A stretch of DNA of 64,000 bases from Heterobilharzia americana (Eukaryota; Platyhelminthes; Trematoda; Strigeidida; Schistosomatidae): assembly GCA_944470555.2 (NCBI GenBank), contig OX104130.1, forward strand, positions 51,989,491-52,053,490, written 5' to 3'. Shown here in pieces: positions 11,690-24,955 of this stretch. The notes below the pieces were generated by a model. It did not search any database. It saw only the letters and a program-made list of their open reading frames with translations, and was not told the DNA's origin. Both the position numbers and the translations under genes were made by a program. Positions within the stretch are counted from its first letter, which is position 1. Each line of letters starts with the position of its first letter.

Positions 11690-12710
11690 ACCGTCTTTCC
11701 TAGTAGTTTGAAAAACCCTTATTGAATTATTTTAATATTTCCAATATAAATTGTGTGACTATGATCGATGGCATGAATAGTAATTGTCGTTTTGATTTGT
11801 AAATTCACTAGTTCTACAAGATAGTTTAAAGGTCATTTTGTGCAACGTACATGTTATTTAACACGAATGAAGATCAACAGGATGATTCCTCAATATAGTA
11901 TGCATCAAAATTGACAATTTAAGCTGTAGACAATTCTGTGTGGAGGTAAAAAGAATTCAATCTTTTAGGGGAACTGAAGTATTCCTGGAAGTATTAGTTG
12001 TCTTGTAGAAGGCTCTAATTCGGTGCTTTCTTAAAATCCTTCTTAGCTCTTCAGTCATGCCTTCATGGAATGGTACAACTACTGTACTAATCCAGGACTC
12101 ACCACTTGATTTTCCTCTCCAATTCTTATGCTGATGATTTTTAACCTTTTGAATGATATTCTCAGGGTTGTTATTGTAATGCAACACATCTATTGTGCTA
12201 ACTACTTCCATGTCTGTTGCCTGTGGCTCTCTTCAATAAGTTCCAGGCAAGTGAAATCTTAGCATGGATGGATGGATTTTCTGAGTTGAAATCAAGATAT
12301 CCATCTGATTGTGTTGGTTAAGGATGGATTGATAAACTTTGATTTTTCATTCCTTTTAACTAAACAGTTTAGAAATGGCAGTTCACCACTTACATTTTCA
12401 TATTCACAAGTGAATTCAATATGTGAAGATTATTAGTAATTAATTTAGAAAAAGTTCTAAGGGGTTGATCTTTTTAAAGTTACAAATGTATTATCTACGT
12501 ATCTGAACCAGAAACATTGTTTGATGGCGTTGATAATGATGACAATTATTTCCATATTATTGCCATGTATGATCAACGTAATCTGATTTATCATACATGT
12601 ACATGCAATAACTTGTACAGCTTTCATTCTCTCAAGAAATAACTCCCACACGGTTGCAAATGTTAGAAATTTATTTTTCTACCTCAATGACATTTTACAA
12701 ATATGTTTCA
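11690..12710 (-). mobile_element. Penelope-like retroelement remnant (RT to GIY-YIG)
   Basis: Minus-strand reading shows reverse transcriptase box FRYVDNTFVTLKRSTP near 12460-12510 (consensus YVDDTFV; the second catalytic D is N here). Downstream at 11957-12211 is VVVPFHEGMTEELRRILRKH and RIRAFYKTTNTSRNTSVPL, the linker typical of Penelope-like elements. Frameshifted pieces read roughly VYSLNCQF and AYYIGE near 11870-11930, a GIY-YIG endonuclease start (usual form VVYSI-x-C-x-x-C-x-x-x-YIGE). The segment between the RT box and the linker is shortened. It is a dead copy. Confidence 0.65.
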
Positions 12711-12724
12711 TTTGTTGAGTTCAG

Positions 12725-13430
12725 GTTGATGTTCTTTATGAACTAACATCACTTGGAAAAACATTGGAAACCTGAGAACACTGGATAGCTGTTTCGTTTT
12801 ATCAATGGACCCCTAAGCAGTGAGCAGTCATTTTCCTCCCCCCCCCAGGGATCGAACTCAGGAACGTCAGGTTCTATGGCCATCACAATACAATTGAACC
12901 ACTGGGTCCAAAATCCAGTGTTCCATATTTCCTACTTCTATCAGTTAACGACATATCGCGACCTCTATGTAATGCCGACGTTGAGTATGTGTCCTCGTAT
13001 CCAAATTGGTTGGATTCAATGGTCACGACTTCTCATTAGAGCTTCGAGAATCCCCTTTAGAAACGAGTCACCGGTGAGCACTAATCTATTTACTCAATGC
13101 TCAACTAATTCAAATCTGTCAGATGAAATTTTGATCTCGAAATCTATGAAATCTTTCCTAGTGTGTTACTCCTCATCAGTACGCACCGACAACAGAAGCT
13201 AGAAAATATGAACCACTAGACTCCGACCCAGTTGCTGGATAGTTAACGCGTTCCCTGTGGAACCTAAAAGGTCCTGAGTTCGATCCCTACCTGAGTTGTT
13301 GGTGCGAACTACAAAGAAGTAGCATGCTAGAACGATGCAGCTACTCAGTGCTCCCAGATTTCTAATCTTTCTTTGACTGATGTCAGTCCTTGATGAATAC
13401 TACCTCAAAATGAAAATCCCTATTCACCTC
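12725..13430. mobile_element. F2 palindromic tRNA/hammerhead element, long copy
   Basis: The left arm in minus sense (AACATCACTTGG, then a hammerhead with core CTTAGGG, so inactive) carries a tRNA-like head read backwards (GGGATCGAACTCAGGAACGT). The centre contains the family core (CTTCTCATTAGAGCTTCGAG). A partial third hammerhead-like strand (CTGATGAGGAGTAACAC in minus sense) lies near 13160. The right arm in plus sense has a good tRNA-like head (GTTGCTGGATAGTTAACGCG, GAGTTCGATCCC) and ends in CTGATGTCAGTCC and GATGAATACTACCTC. About 700 bp in total. Confidence 0.7.
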
Positions 13431-14119
13431 AAAAAGTATTTCAATCATAAAAAGTGACTACTGAAATCAACAACCCATAACCCCTTATTCCTCATATCAT
13501 TTGGTTCAGTCTATCAATAACTAAAAACATCACTCCCTACAAATGGATGATTTTAAATGGTTCCTTTCCATTTACTTGCGAAAGAACTTCCAATCGATTA
13601 TCTATTTACCAGTAAATTATACTCCATTAATCTGTACTGTATTAAATAAAGAAAATCTAATACGCAATTAGATTCTACAAAAGTACCCAAGTTTTACACT
13701 TATGTTAATATCTAAGAAACTCCACACGAACTGGTCACCAGTAGGTAACTTATTTAGCTATCTAGTCCTTGGTGCTTAGCATTGATCAAAGTCCACGAAT
13801 CAGATACATGACTTACTCCACACTGAAGTTTAAAACCTGACAGTGAGGTGTCACGCTACCATGCTTAAAAGCGAAATTCCAAAACTTGAAGCGGTCTCAT
13901 GGTTGGTAAAACACCTTGCTGATGAATTCCAACAATTATGAAACTAAGTGAAGGGTTTTTAACCAATTGACTCCCATCATTTAACACCGATCAACCTTCG
14001 TAATTCCAGAACTATGCAATAGTTTTCAAATTTACATATTTGGTAACTGACAGTCAAAAAAGAAATCACATCATGATACCATCTATTAAAGAAATTAGGC
14101 TAGAGATACGACTGTGTTT
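13431..14119. other. No recognised feature
   Basis: No coding signature recognised. It may include the decayed 5' part of the following Penelope-like element. Confidence 0.3.
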
Positions 14120-15090
14120 ACTTCTAAGGTTTTCAAATTTCAACAAAACGTATATCAAAAAATAGAAGGATTAGCAACTGGATCTCCAATATCTCCGATC
14201 GTAGAAGATATATTCATGGACAGTTGGGAACAAACAACACTAGAAGCATTCCAACCCACCCCAGAAGTATAATGGCGATATCCAGGTGACATATTTACTG
14301 TGTTAAAATCATAACATGTACAAAGTTTTGTACGTATTGACTCGATAGCAGATCCAATACAATTCGCTTATGAATTAGAAAATAAAAGATAATTAACTGT
14401 GTTGGACCACAAAATCAAGAGGAGAGAAGATAGAAGTTTAGATACCAGTATTTATAGGAAACCAACACATTCGAACAAACACCTGGATTTCACGACATTT
14501 CACACCATATTTCTCAAGGTGGGACTGGTAAATGTCTAAGTAATAGGGCTTGGCCTTTTATCAGTAAGAAAACCTAAATCAGGAAATGAAACACATCAAA
14601 GAGATACCACTCCCCAATAATTACCCTCCGGAATTTCCTAAAACGTTTACATAGACTGATAAGAGAAGGAGTGGTAATGCTATCAGTGACTACAATGTCT
14701 CTAAGGGTGAATTCAAATCCTTTGCAGTGTAGTGCCATATAAGGAAGGTATATAGGAAATTTTACTTACAATTCTTAACAGTGCTCGTATCAGGGTAGCA
14801 TTTAAGCCCACGAACTCACTCAGAGAGAAACTTTGTTGACCAAAATATCCAGTGCAGCCAATTAGGAAAAATATCCTATTCTGTCAAATACCAAGTAATG
14901 ATTTTGAGGTCAAGTGTACAAGTTAGAGTAGCCGACCTGGGTCAGGCAAAATAGCTAAGCACAAAAATTTAGCGAAAGATGTAACGGCAGACCTTACTAA
15001 GGTAAGTAATTTAGAGAAAAATTCTGCTATCGCTCTGCATGCACTGACCCATAATCTTACAATAGGGTGTGATATGGTAAAAAAAATAAT
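14120..15090 (+). mobile_element. Penelope-like retroelement remnant (RT and GIY-YIG region)
   Basis: Frameshifted but clearly ordered motifs: FKFQQNVYQKIEGLATGSPI and SPIVEDIFMDSWEQTTLEAF (about 14135-14250). A mutated catalytic box follows (YPGDIFTVLKS where YVDDTFVILK is usual), then IDSIADPIQFAYELENK, LDTSIYRKPTHSNKHLDF (about 14430-14490), and near 14860-15060 a GIY-YIG-like tail with HKNLAKDVTADLTKVSNLEK. The order and spacing fit a Penelope-like element. Loss of the DD pair and several stops show it is inactive. Confidence 0.75.
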
Positions 15091-15885
15091 AATATATTTG
15101 CTTTGTTCCGAACCACAATTATGCTTACGGTTCAGAACTCTCAGTAAATGATATTGTATCAGTCAACACATTGTATAACATTTTTGAAATATATATTTGA
15201 AATTGTGCTGTTTGACAACATATGGTAAAGAAGAACATGATTGTTGAAATGTTTAATGACTTCAGGGACGTGATAACTGTTCGCTATTGTAAATTTAATT
15301 GATAAGACTGATTGATAAGTCTAACACGATTTTATTCACTCAATACACAATCTAAATAAGGTTTAGTTGAATTTTTGTGTGTAGTCGTGCGTGCACAAAG
15401 TTTTATGTATTTGCATCTTATCTTCCCATACGACAGACTTGGAAAGAGGTGCGGATGCAAACGATGCTTGTCATCAGACAAAGTATTTTTTAGCCAGCAG
15501 TCTACAAGAGTTCAGACGCCTATCCACGACCGTATTTAACAGCACTGTTAGTAGTATACCACTTGCTCTACTAACAGCCTTCAAAATTTGAAGAGATGAT
15601 AGGCATGGATACTATCAGGTTGGCAGCGTACTTAACAAACTCAGGTTTAGTTGAGGTTGGTAAGTCATACAAAAAGAAAGAGAAAAGGAAGGAACAAAGA
15701 ATAGTAACATGAGGCACATCAAGTTCATGAAGCAGACAAGTAAGGCGCTTTTCTCTGAATAGAGTTCACTATCTTCTCTCAGAAAAACATAAAATCAAGC
15801 CAGTTTATAATCCAGGACTCAATGTGAGTACTGGCAAGTATGTTTAAGAAGAGGGTCTAAGGACCAAGTCAAAGACAGAATTTTA
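15091..15885. other. No recognised feature
   Basis: No gene or repeat recognised. The 66-codon frame at 15391-15591 has no assignable motif. Confidence 0.35.
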
Positions 15886-16125
15886 ATCTTAGAATGCAGA
15901 TTCAACATACTCATCACCTTTGTCTAGACTGGCAATTATATTATGTTGTAAAACAACTGCAGCATCTAAGGTGCTTGTTCTAGGTAGGTAGATAGATTGA
16001 TTTGGATCTCTGATAGTCTCCAAAGCAGATTCAAGCTCGTGAACTAACAGTATTCCCATTGTTTTTAGCAAAGGAGAAGTTACTGCGATCGGCTGGAACT
16101 TCACTTTTGCTCCAGAAAATATCAA
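15886..16125 (-). mobile_element. CR1-like reverse transcriptase fragment
   Basis: Minus-strand frame: AKVKFQPIAVTSPLLKTMGI, LLVHELESALETIRDPNQSI and STLDAAVVLQHNIIASLDKG. This aligns with the element at 1713-3070 (ITVSSGFLKIMKKLI, FEDPNQF, TLDADTVFYYNIAYNLDR). These are the RT fingers motifs of CR1/jockey-like elements. It is not a host exon, although the frame is open for 78 codons, because the same motif string recurs in a repeat. Confidence 0.65.
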
Positions 16126-17989
16126 TTTTGGTGCCGGAACTATTTTAATTTCCTTCTGGTAGGTTAGTAAGTCATTTCCGGCAAAGGACTCGTCAAAAAT
16201 GCTTACGAGTGGATGATGTGGTGGATGCTACTGATAAGAATGCTGAAAGGTCGTCAGAAATCATAGGCAATTACGAGCGATGGGTAAATATTCTGCCCAG
16301 AAAAACGCAAGAGATAATGTGGGCGTATTAATAACAAGTTGAGACAGAAGCAGAAGAGGAAATGAAACACACTGTGCAAAATGACTATTTTAATGAGAGG
16401 TGTACATTTCATCAGTACTGTACGTGATCTCATAATGAACATTCTGTCCTGCATCTCAATATTTGTCGTTTCTTACAATGGCATAGAATATCAGCAAATT
16501 TCGTAAAAAGAATACCTGGCATGCCATCTGGTCCGAAGCTTTGCTAAGGTTTTAATGATTTTGAACATTTGAACACATCTGTTTCATTGAATTTAAGGAA
16601 ACTCCATTGTGTTATACATGAAGAACTAGATAAGATAACATTATCAGGTTTATGTATAAATAACTCGTTTAGGGTACAGATGTTTCTGCAGGTTTTTTTC
16701 CTTCCCAATAAAATCATTAAAATGTCTCCAAATACTAGAAAGGTTTTGATATGACAATCTTCTGGTTATACATTAAGTTTAAGCATTTTATTTCAGAGTT
16801 AATCAGACAGATCGTTTAACTTTAGCATCATCCTTTCTATTTGTGCAGTTTTTCGTTTTCTTTTTGCAATCTTTTTAATTGTGGAGAAGAAATTCTATTG
16901 AACTGTAGAAACATTATTTCAACTGGGCAGTAAATATTTTTAAGCAAAATTTAAGATAACATGTACCAGCATCAATTCTAAAATGCAGTTTTAGCTGGAT
17001 GGAAGGAGAGGTCAGTCATAGAATTTTTGTTCATTGAATTAACATCTAATAAATGTAACGAGAATAGCTTACCACAATATTACAGATTTCTGAAAATTTC
17101 CACTGCCATTAAACTAAACAAGTGAAGAACTGTTGGATTATATTAAGAAAGTTTGAATGTTATTTGATTACTTTGATATGAATGAGAGCAAGAAATTCTG
17201 CCTGAAATATCATTCAGTAAATAATACTGTACCAATCTCCGCTATGTTAAATAAACAATCTACTACAGTGACCAAATTTTATCCTTACATTAATGAAACC
17301 ATCTTCCGGTTATTTTCAAATTAACTGCCTTCTCTTTAAAAATTTGGAGAAATTTCCTCCTTTATATAATGTACACTTTAGGTCATATTTTTAGAAAGAA
17401 CTGCTTGAGGATATTAGAAATGTACAATGCATTAATCTCCTGAACAGAAGTTATTACTTACATACAAAGTTTCATTAGATAATATTTTAAGTTTTCAGGG
17501 TCATCTGAAATGACCTTAAAAATAATCTTCAACTGCTAATCCAGATTGAATATAAGAAATTGTCTCATCAACATAAGGATGTAACACAAGAAGAATAACA
17601 GTCATTTATATTGAGATAATAGAAAAAATTATCTTAAGATAGAAATCTGAAACTTGGATTAAATCTTTACTAACGAATAAATCTAAGAGAAATCCATTAA
17701 GAAATCACATTACATTAAAAGAAAAGCTAACAGAAGACTATTCTGAAGGTATCCTAACCAACAATGAACTGGATGGTTTGAGAAAACTTGGGCACCGAGT
17801 TAGTATGATTCATTGTATAAGTTGTATTTTTACTTGCGTAATCCCACCTTGATGAATAACAGAAAATATTTGTTTATTTTGTTATTTGTTCTAATGTACT
17901 ACGCCGGGATTACACAAGTAAAAATACATCCTATACAAAGAAGAATATTCATCTAAGTTATGATCCAATAAAACAAAATGATGACTTAC
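16126..17989. other. No recognised feature; may hold the next catenin intron
   Basis: AT-rich, directly 3' (minus sense) of catenin exon E, so it should begin with an intron. The next exon of the family should encode a repeat with an ALRNLA-like motif; I did not see it here. Confidence 0.35.
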
Positions 17990-18195
17990 AATTTCTCGCA
18001 TGTATTCACTTGAATATCCATTCCCTGCTGTTAAATTCTGTAATGATCCAGCTGCAGCTTCAAGTGTATATGGATTTGAACTATACTGTAACAAACTGAT
18101 TAGTATTTTAATTGATTCCATATCACCATATGGTGAAGGTATACTCTCAGTTTTTGAATGATTCATCGCTGATGTTGATGATGAATCGGATTTAG
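17990..18195 (-). CDS. p120/delta-catenin family protein, exon E (late armadillo repeat)
   Basis: A 206-base exon with acceptor ATGCCTTTTTCAG and donor GTAAGTCAT. The G left by exon D plus CT gives alanine. A serine-rich stretch follows (AKSDSSSTSAMNHSKTES), then ESIKILISLLQYSSNPYTLE and AAAGSLQNLTAGNGYSSEYM. This matches the family motif ISLL-x-x-S-x-x-P-x-x-LEA-x-AG-x-(I/L)QNL-x-AG. The ATG at 18208 lies in the intron and is not used. The exon ends in phase 0. The remaining repeats and C-terminus should lie below 17990 or past the window edge; I did not find them. Confidence 0.87.
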
Positions 18196-19249
18196 CTGAA
18201 AAAGGCATAAAAATGTTAACTTAATTATTGGCTTACAAGATTTTAGAAGACTATGAATAAAATACAAACGGATTCATTACATTAAAATGTCATAATGACT
18301 AGAAATTTTTGTCTTCCTGTCTTCTTTCATTTCCAGCCTAGATACTATAGATGTGGAGGTAAATATTTTACGATAAAGTTTGGTCGCAGACGAATATCTA
18401 TCTCGATTTATCGATACAAAATGTCAGGTTATAACCGCCAAAATATGACTTATTTTCCCAGTCGAAAAATATTCTACGTATGAAACTTGACTTCAAAGAT
18501 GATCTACCTGCTAACACATCCTAAAGAAATGGATTTCAAAACCTCCGAAGAGAACATTTTTTGAAGCAATTCTCAGATTAGTATTTTCTAGCCACCTCTT
18601 ATTTAACAATAACCTAAAAGACAAAATTTACCATCTGCCAATGTTTATGTGTGTCTGTCACCTCATCTTCTCTTGCGTAGCTGGGTAGGCCAGTCGTTTG
18701 ACTAGCGTCTTGTCCAAAAGGATTTGAAAGTACTATCCTGCTAGGATACAAACAGCTAGTAGTAGATCCTATAGGAAGTCCGACAATGCCACACCTTGTT
18801 GACATTAGTCATTCAATCTCAACAAATATCTTTTTCAAAGTTCTTCACAAAATCAAAAGAAAATTCTCAAAGTCAATGAATGTCCGCCTCCTTTATACTG
18901 CTGAAGCTGTAGCCGTTCAGATGCAAAAGCATTTTTAGGTCATGACAATTTAATTTCTCTTGTTACCATGAGTTTTGATTAATTTTCAACATTCATTAAA
19001 ATTTTGATTTTTTTAAAAGCAAAATAATATTTGTTATCTTGCTTAACCAACCGTTTTCATTCGTAAAATAAACTGTATATTGTCACCAAAAATTTTATGT
19101 TAATGCCATTGTACAGCTTAGTGAACAAATAGTCGAAAAGTCTCTCTTAACTGAATCACATGTTTTCATTCTCTTCGGTAATTATTGTCTGATAAAATAC
19201 ACGCTTATTAGCGGGCATCTTTAGTCACTGCTGTTACTTGTATTCTCCA
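18196..19249. other. Catenin intron sequence without recognised features
   Basis: First part of the roughly 9.3 kb intron between exons D and E. AT-rich, with no coding or repeat signature that I can recognise. Short open frames here look random. Confidence 0.4.
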
Positions 19250-19620
19250 GTCGTTGATTGGACCAAATTTCATCGGTATCTATTTACACATGGGCTTTTG
19301 TGCTGATCCCTCGACATTCCCTGTAGTTTCAATTTTGGATTGATGATGAATGAAGGATAGCAAAGGAAGCCAAGATGCACGTTTTATCTTATTTGGGACT
19401 CGTCAGCTGGATGTACCTGCCTCCCAGTAAGCGATGTTGTCTCAACTAAGACTCGAACTCAGGGCCGACCACCTAGCAGATAACGCTCTGACATTTGAAG
19501 AAGTTGCCATCAAGCATGAGACCTAGTAGGGGAAAAAATGCTCACTGTAAGGCAAGCACATCAAACTAAGTCCCAAATAGGCCAAAACCCACGTCGTGTG
19601 TCCCATTGCTATCCACTATA
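19250..19620. mobile_element. Two F1 hammerhead SINEs in inverted arrangement
   Basis: Minus-strand copy: head near 19450-19500, hammerhead near 19375-19425 (core CTGACGA intact, but GATAAAAC replaces GACGAAAC), and module at 19255-19345 read backwards. A plus-strand, more decayed copy follows from about 19500 to 19620 (AAGTCCCAAATAGGCCAAAA). Neither ribozyme keeps all required bases. Confidence 0.6.
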
Positions 19621-19825
19621 CATAATTAATCTGGCCTCCTTAGTTGCTGGAACTAAGAAGCTTGGTATTCTACTGTCTTATAAAATTATCTACATCGGAC
19701 ATAACATGAAATTACAAAAATAACCAATATAAACAATATTTTCTAGATATTTCCATCATAGTAGTAACTCGGTGCCAATCCATACAATATAATATGTTGA
19801 GATGAACCTCGCCTAATTAACTACC

Positions 19826-22757
19826 TCACTAGTAAATAGCTGGTCATAAGCCCGGGTAAAGAAGGAAGCTTGGGAAGACGGCTAGCAACCCTACCCCAGA
19901 AAACAAATCTAACCGCTAAACAAACTTCAGAGCACACTCAAAATATAAAAAATAAAAACAAAATTATTCCTCGCTGCAATCCGAGAGGCGAAATGACACC
20001 GGTTGCTGAAAGCCTGCCTTCGAGAAGTCAATTGGCCGGGCCGATGTGTCTTCTCTCCCTCGATGAAAGCGAAAGTAAACACGGGGACATGGAATGTCCG
20101 CACGATGTTTGAACCCAGCAAGGCAGCCTAGATTGCAAACGAGATGAGGAGGTATCACATTGAAGTGCTTGGAATTTGCGAAAGTAGATGGAATGGAGTG
20201 GACTCTCCAAACTGTCAACTGGAGAATCAATAATATACTCCTATATTGTCACCTAGACGACAACCACGAGCACACTGAATCATGGAGTTGCTATCATGAT
20301 GTCCCCAAGCGCATTGAAGGCTCTCGTGCAGTGGGAACCAATCTCCTCTTGCAGGATCATGACAGCAAGGTTCAACTCAAAAGGAAGGAAAGTCACAATC
20401 ATACAATGCTACGCACCTACAAGTAATGCAGAGCAAGAGAAAATTCTAATGGGTGGGGCGACATGAATGCAAAACTGGGAGAGAACAACACAGGAAGAGA
20501 ACTAACCATGGGTCGAGAAGCGCTCGGTGAGGTGATGAACGAGAATGGAGAATTGTTTGCAGAATTGTGTGCATTCAACGATTTGGTGATTGGAGGTGAG
20601 GCAGTGTGTTCAAGCACAAGGATATCCACAAAGTGACATGTAGTTGATTTCACCAGACACCAGGACACACTAAAAATCAGATCGACTTTATCTAAATGTG
20701 AAGAGAGTGGAGACGCAGCCTACTTGACACAAGGTCAAGAAGAGGAGCAGATGTAGGCTCAGACCACTATCTAGTGCAAGGAACTTTCCAAACCAAATTG
20801 AAAGCCTTCAAGGAAGCTGGTGATAGACCGCAGTCTAAGTACAACACTCGGAAACTGAAAGATGAAACTACAAAGGGCATCTTCACGGCAGCCATCAAGA
20901 TAAAATGGGAGATATCGAGGAACATCCCTGAAGAAACCTGTGTGGATGAACACTGGAACTCTTTGAAAGCCATGTGGAAAGAAACATGCATAACCGTATT
21001 AGGAAGGAAGAAGAAAGAAGATAAGGAATGGATCTCGACGGACACATGGAAGCTGATAGAGCATGAAGAGGAGGATGGTGAAACAGAAGATGAACCAGTA
21101 CAAAGATGCACAACGAGAAGAGGAACTGAGTACAATGTATAAAATATTACACTGGACAAATAAGTGAAGAAGAGTGCACGCAAATACAAAAGACACTTCC
21201 ACGACACACTGGTATATGAAGCAGAACAGGCTGTAGGCCGTTTAGAGAGACCTGATAACACTATATATCAAATAACCAGGTTACTGTTCGGTGGTGAAGA
21301 GATCAATACACATGAAGCTCATAAAAGATGATGACGGAAATTTAATTACGAAAGAAGAGAAACAAAGAAAATGATGGGCTGACCATTTCAAAAGACTCTT
21401 AAATCGACCACTACCACCACCTGCACCTCGTCCTGAAATACCACCTGCAGCCCAGCTACAGAAATACAAGTGAACATGAATCCTCTAACAAGTACAAATC
21501 ATAACAGGACCAAATTGCAATGCTTCGCATCATCATACAACAGAGTATATAACGGCAATCGACTCTCTACCTCAACTTTATCGACTTTGAGAAGGCCTTT
21601 AACAGCGTCGACCGAGAGGTAATTTGGAAGCTGCTTCAATACTATGGAATCATGCAAACCTTTATTAGCCTCATTCAACAACTATATGAAGACGCCACAT
21701 GCCGGCTAAGCAATTCACAATGGGAAGCTCAGTGATGCTTTTGAAGTGAAGACAGGGGTGAAACAAGGTTGCCTACTATCACCCATGATATTCCTGATTG
21801 TGTTATGGTGGACTGGATCATGCAGCAAACAGTGGGGAGCTGTGAGAAGAGGGGGATACGCTGGCTGGACTGGGGAAAAGAATCTAGAAGACTTGGATTT
21901 TGCCAGTGATGACTTGTGTCTGATGTCACACAAACTTGAAGATCTACGGGCAAAAACTAACAAGTTGACAGAAGAGGCATTGAAGACGGAACACCATTCA
22001 AGTGAATATAGAGAAGACAGAGGTGATGACAATACCTAACCAACAACAACAACAACAGGCTCCAATCACCATCATTGGGAGAAACCTGAAGTAAGTAGCC
22101 TCCTTCACCTATCTAGGCAGCACAGTCTCAACTACAAGTGGTGGCACAGACGAGGACGTCAAAGTCAGGATCAGAAAAGCAAGACAAGTGTTCATTAGCC
22201 TGAAATCAGTGTGGAGATCTACTGAACTGCACTCAGCATAAAGAACAAGATTCGGATTTTCAACACCAATTCAGTCAAGTCAGTGCTCCGGTATGGTTCA
22301 CAGACTTGGCACGTTACGAAAGGCATTTCCAACAAACTACAGACATTCATCAACAACTGCCTACGCTAGCTCGTTACTCAAGCTAACATCAGAAGGCCAG
22401 AAAGAATAAGCTACAAGGAACTCTGGGTGGATGGCTGGCAACGAACCAACCAAGAATCTATCATCCAACAAATATGCACTGGAAGGAAGTGGAGATGGAT
22501 TGGGCATACACTGAGAAGGATGACTGGGAACATCACGCGTCAGGTCAGGCTGTCGAGTGGAATCCCCATGGGAAGCGACGAGTTGAGCGTCCGAGGTGAG
22601 GGTGACATGGAGGAGATCGTGTGAGGAGGAAATGAGAGGTTGTGGGCTGTCGTGGAGCCAGGTTCAAAAGATTTCAGAGAACAGAGTGGAGTGGAGACGT
22701 GCTACTGAAGCCCTATGTTCCATTAGGAACCCAAAGGACAAATTATAATAATGTTGA
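19826..22757 (+). mobile_element. RTE-type non-LTR retrotransposon, near full-length, disabled
   Basis: The 5' leader (AGCTGGTCATAAGCCCGGGT to AACCGCTAAACAAACTTC) is shared with the copy at 31573. An apurinic-type endonuclease follows from about 20075: VNTGTWNVRTMFEPSKAA, then NEMRRYHIEVLGICESRWNG, and further on VTIIQCYAPTSNAEQEK. Reverse transcriptase motifs are KAFNSVDREVIWKLLQYYGI (about 21590), VKTGVKQGCLLSPMIFLIVL (about 21755) and LEDLDFASDDLCLMSHKLED, where the usual FADD-type box is altered. The C-terminal part includes KWRWIGHTLRR. The 3' end has the family tail CCCTATGTTCCATTAGGAAC followed by AAT-type repeats. Stops, frameshifts and a deletion near 21480 relative to the copy at 57711 inactivate it. 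It lies in the catenin intron D-E, antisense to the gene. Confidence 0.85.
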
Positions 22758-24635
22758 GATGACTACTGATCCAGTTTATACTTTTCACAGATCTAAAGAA
22801 ATCTTTTGTAAACAACTTGCTAATGAACATCTTTGGCTTTAGTTGTTTAGTTTTGAAATCATCACTTTTATCTAATGCTTATATATCTAATTGTGATTCC
22901 AGGTACATACTCATTATTTTAAAATGTTATATATCATTTGAAGGATAGACAGCTTATTTCAGTTACTGTTCACGTAATGCATTTAATTAACTGCTAAGAT
23001 CTATGATATAACTTTCTTTTACTGAAAAGAATCGTCTGTTATTAAATGGCGCAGAAGTTTTACTCGTTAACTTCAAGGTGACAGTATACAATACAATTTT
23101 CTTGACTTGAAAACAGTTAAATTTGACTCAATGTGCTAATATGGTTGAATAATCACAGAAAGAAAAACAGAAACGTTTCTTGTACCACCAATTTCTTAAC
23201 AAAGGTGTTATCACTGTCTCATCATAGACTGACATTTGCGAAAACGGCTTCTGAAATCAAAGAGACCTAGATAACGTTTTCTGTCCAAGTTTACTACTTC
23301 TCGGTAGTAAACAAGCACTACCCCATATGAGACCAAGTCAACTGCTAAATGATAACATAATTGTATTAGACATGACTAACAGAAATGTAATCTGTTAAGT
23401 TGACTCAAATGAGAATGAAAAATCTATTCAATGTCCTCTGGTTTTGAAAGTGGCTTCAGTAAATGCTAATCCGAAAGGAAGCTACTTTCAAATTAATCTG
23501 TTCTCCATAAACCACTCAAACGAACAAAATACTATATCAGAATAACTTTAACAGCCTCATGAAGGAGAAGATAGCAGACCAGCTTATCCAGTCAATCAGT
23601 TAGCCAGTGAATATTAGTATGGGATCTAGTATTACTGCATAACCATCCAAGTTTCCACACCTCATATCAGCAAAACTAAAGCAGAAAGCACCATTATGAA
23701 AGGTATAAATCAGAAAACTATCAAAAGTTGCGGAAGCTTGTAGAAAGGGAGGGGGGAGGTGATTTCGCGTGACGATTAAGATTAAGATAATGTGTAGATG
23801 CTTCTACAGCAACGAGATGAGTTCTGAGATAGGCCAGATAGAGTGTCCAACCACTGATTTTGGTCGTCACACGGGCCGTAACTGTGGAGCCTAAATCTTC
23901 TTATATAACACATATCAACAGTCAAAGAACTCGTAGATTGATGCCATCTTTCAATCTGGTCACCTGAGACGTTTTTTCAGCCTGAACCTACTACACCCAA
24001 CATTGTACAACGAAAACAGACGGTCGCCAGGTATGCAGACCACATATCTCAGCTATCTTAGTCGATGAAGGTTCATAATGGATTCATCAACTTTTCCGAA
24101 ACAATCCGACACAGTCGATTGGTGATTATTATGAAGTCTTTATGAAAACTGCATTCCATGTCTTTTTGCTGGTCATTTACCCTGAAAGAACTTGAATTTA
24201 GCCATAAAATCAGATAGGCATTCGACTTATTACGACCTATAATATATGATGTCTAGAATGACAACGAAAGCTCAACGATCAAACAAACCAGCTTAGAGAA
24301 CACAATGCCATCAAAATAGAGGCTGTTTTTCCATAAACAATCTACATAAAATCCAATCCACTTACGATTGAACCCTGATATTTACGAATTTGTTTGCATA
24401 CATACAATGGGTTATAAACATCCAGACCTTGGTTTTTACGAATGTCCCGGAAGAAGTCGAGCGCCGAGAACAATATTCTATAGAAGAAACTATGGATAGA
24501 TAACACAGCGAAACTTCAGAAATATCTTATTTGATTTTGTAAGAATCCTAGTATTATAACGTTTTGCTCATGTACTTGTGATTCTCCGTTGTTTTACTAG
24601 ATCAAATTGTCCGACCAAGTAAATTACCGTAATAA
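22758..24635. other. Catenin intron without recognised genes; possible old repeat at 23740-24320
   Basis: No coding motif. The stretch 23740-24320 is more GC-rich (for example GATTTTGGTCGTCACACGGG) and resembles a decayed repeat, but I cannot name it. Confidence 0.3.
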
Positions 24636-24955
24636 ATATTCAGGCAGTATCGAGGCATTCGCATAGGAGGTCATATGCCGGTAGAGTTCAAACAGTTTGA
24701 TCCAGTAATAAAATGAGAATCACAAATACATGAACAACAATTTATAACTAATAACCAGTGTACCAGACGTGGCTATCGTTCTTCAGTGGCTTAGTGGATA
24801 GCTCCTTGGCATTTAAGGCTATTGGTACGAGGCTCTAGTCTCAGTGGGGACAGCGTCACTCATTGAGGTACAGGTACATCCAGCTAGCGAGTCACAAATA
24901 GGACGAAACGCACATACTGGATTCTTTCGTTAGCTACAACCAAGTGAATTACTCT
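24636..24955 (+). mobile_element. F1 SINE: module, tRNA-like head and hammerhead in order
   Basis: The module (GGCAGTATCGAGGCATTCGC) is followed by a tRNA-like head from about 24783 (CAGTGGCTTAGTGGATAGC) and the spacer (CACTCATTGAGGTACAGG). A hammerhead lies at about 24888-24932. Stem I (ATCCAG/CTGGAT) and GACGAAAC are kept and the triplet is AUA, but the core reads CTAGCGA instead of CTGACGA. This copy shows that the module also lies 5' of the head, as expected for a tandem unit. Confidence 0.7.

Noticed and set aside
15889..16125. 78-codon open frame as a host exon
   Set aside because: Its motif string (DPNQ, TLDA, LQHNI, SLDKG) also occurs in the CR1-like element at 2400-2560, so it is reverse transcriptase debris.
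19826..19900. Possible HDV-like ribozyme at the RTE 5' end
   Set aside because: Some RTE-type elements carry one, but I could not draw the nested double pseudoknot with convincing pairing.
20767..21261. 164-codon minus-strand open frame, the longest in the window
   Set aside because: It is the antisense shadow of the RTE coding region and has low-complexity serine-rich content.
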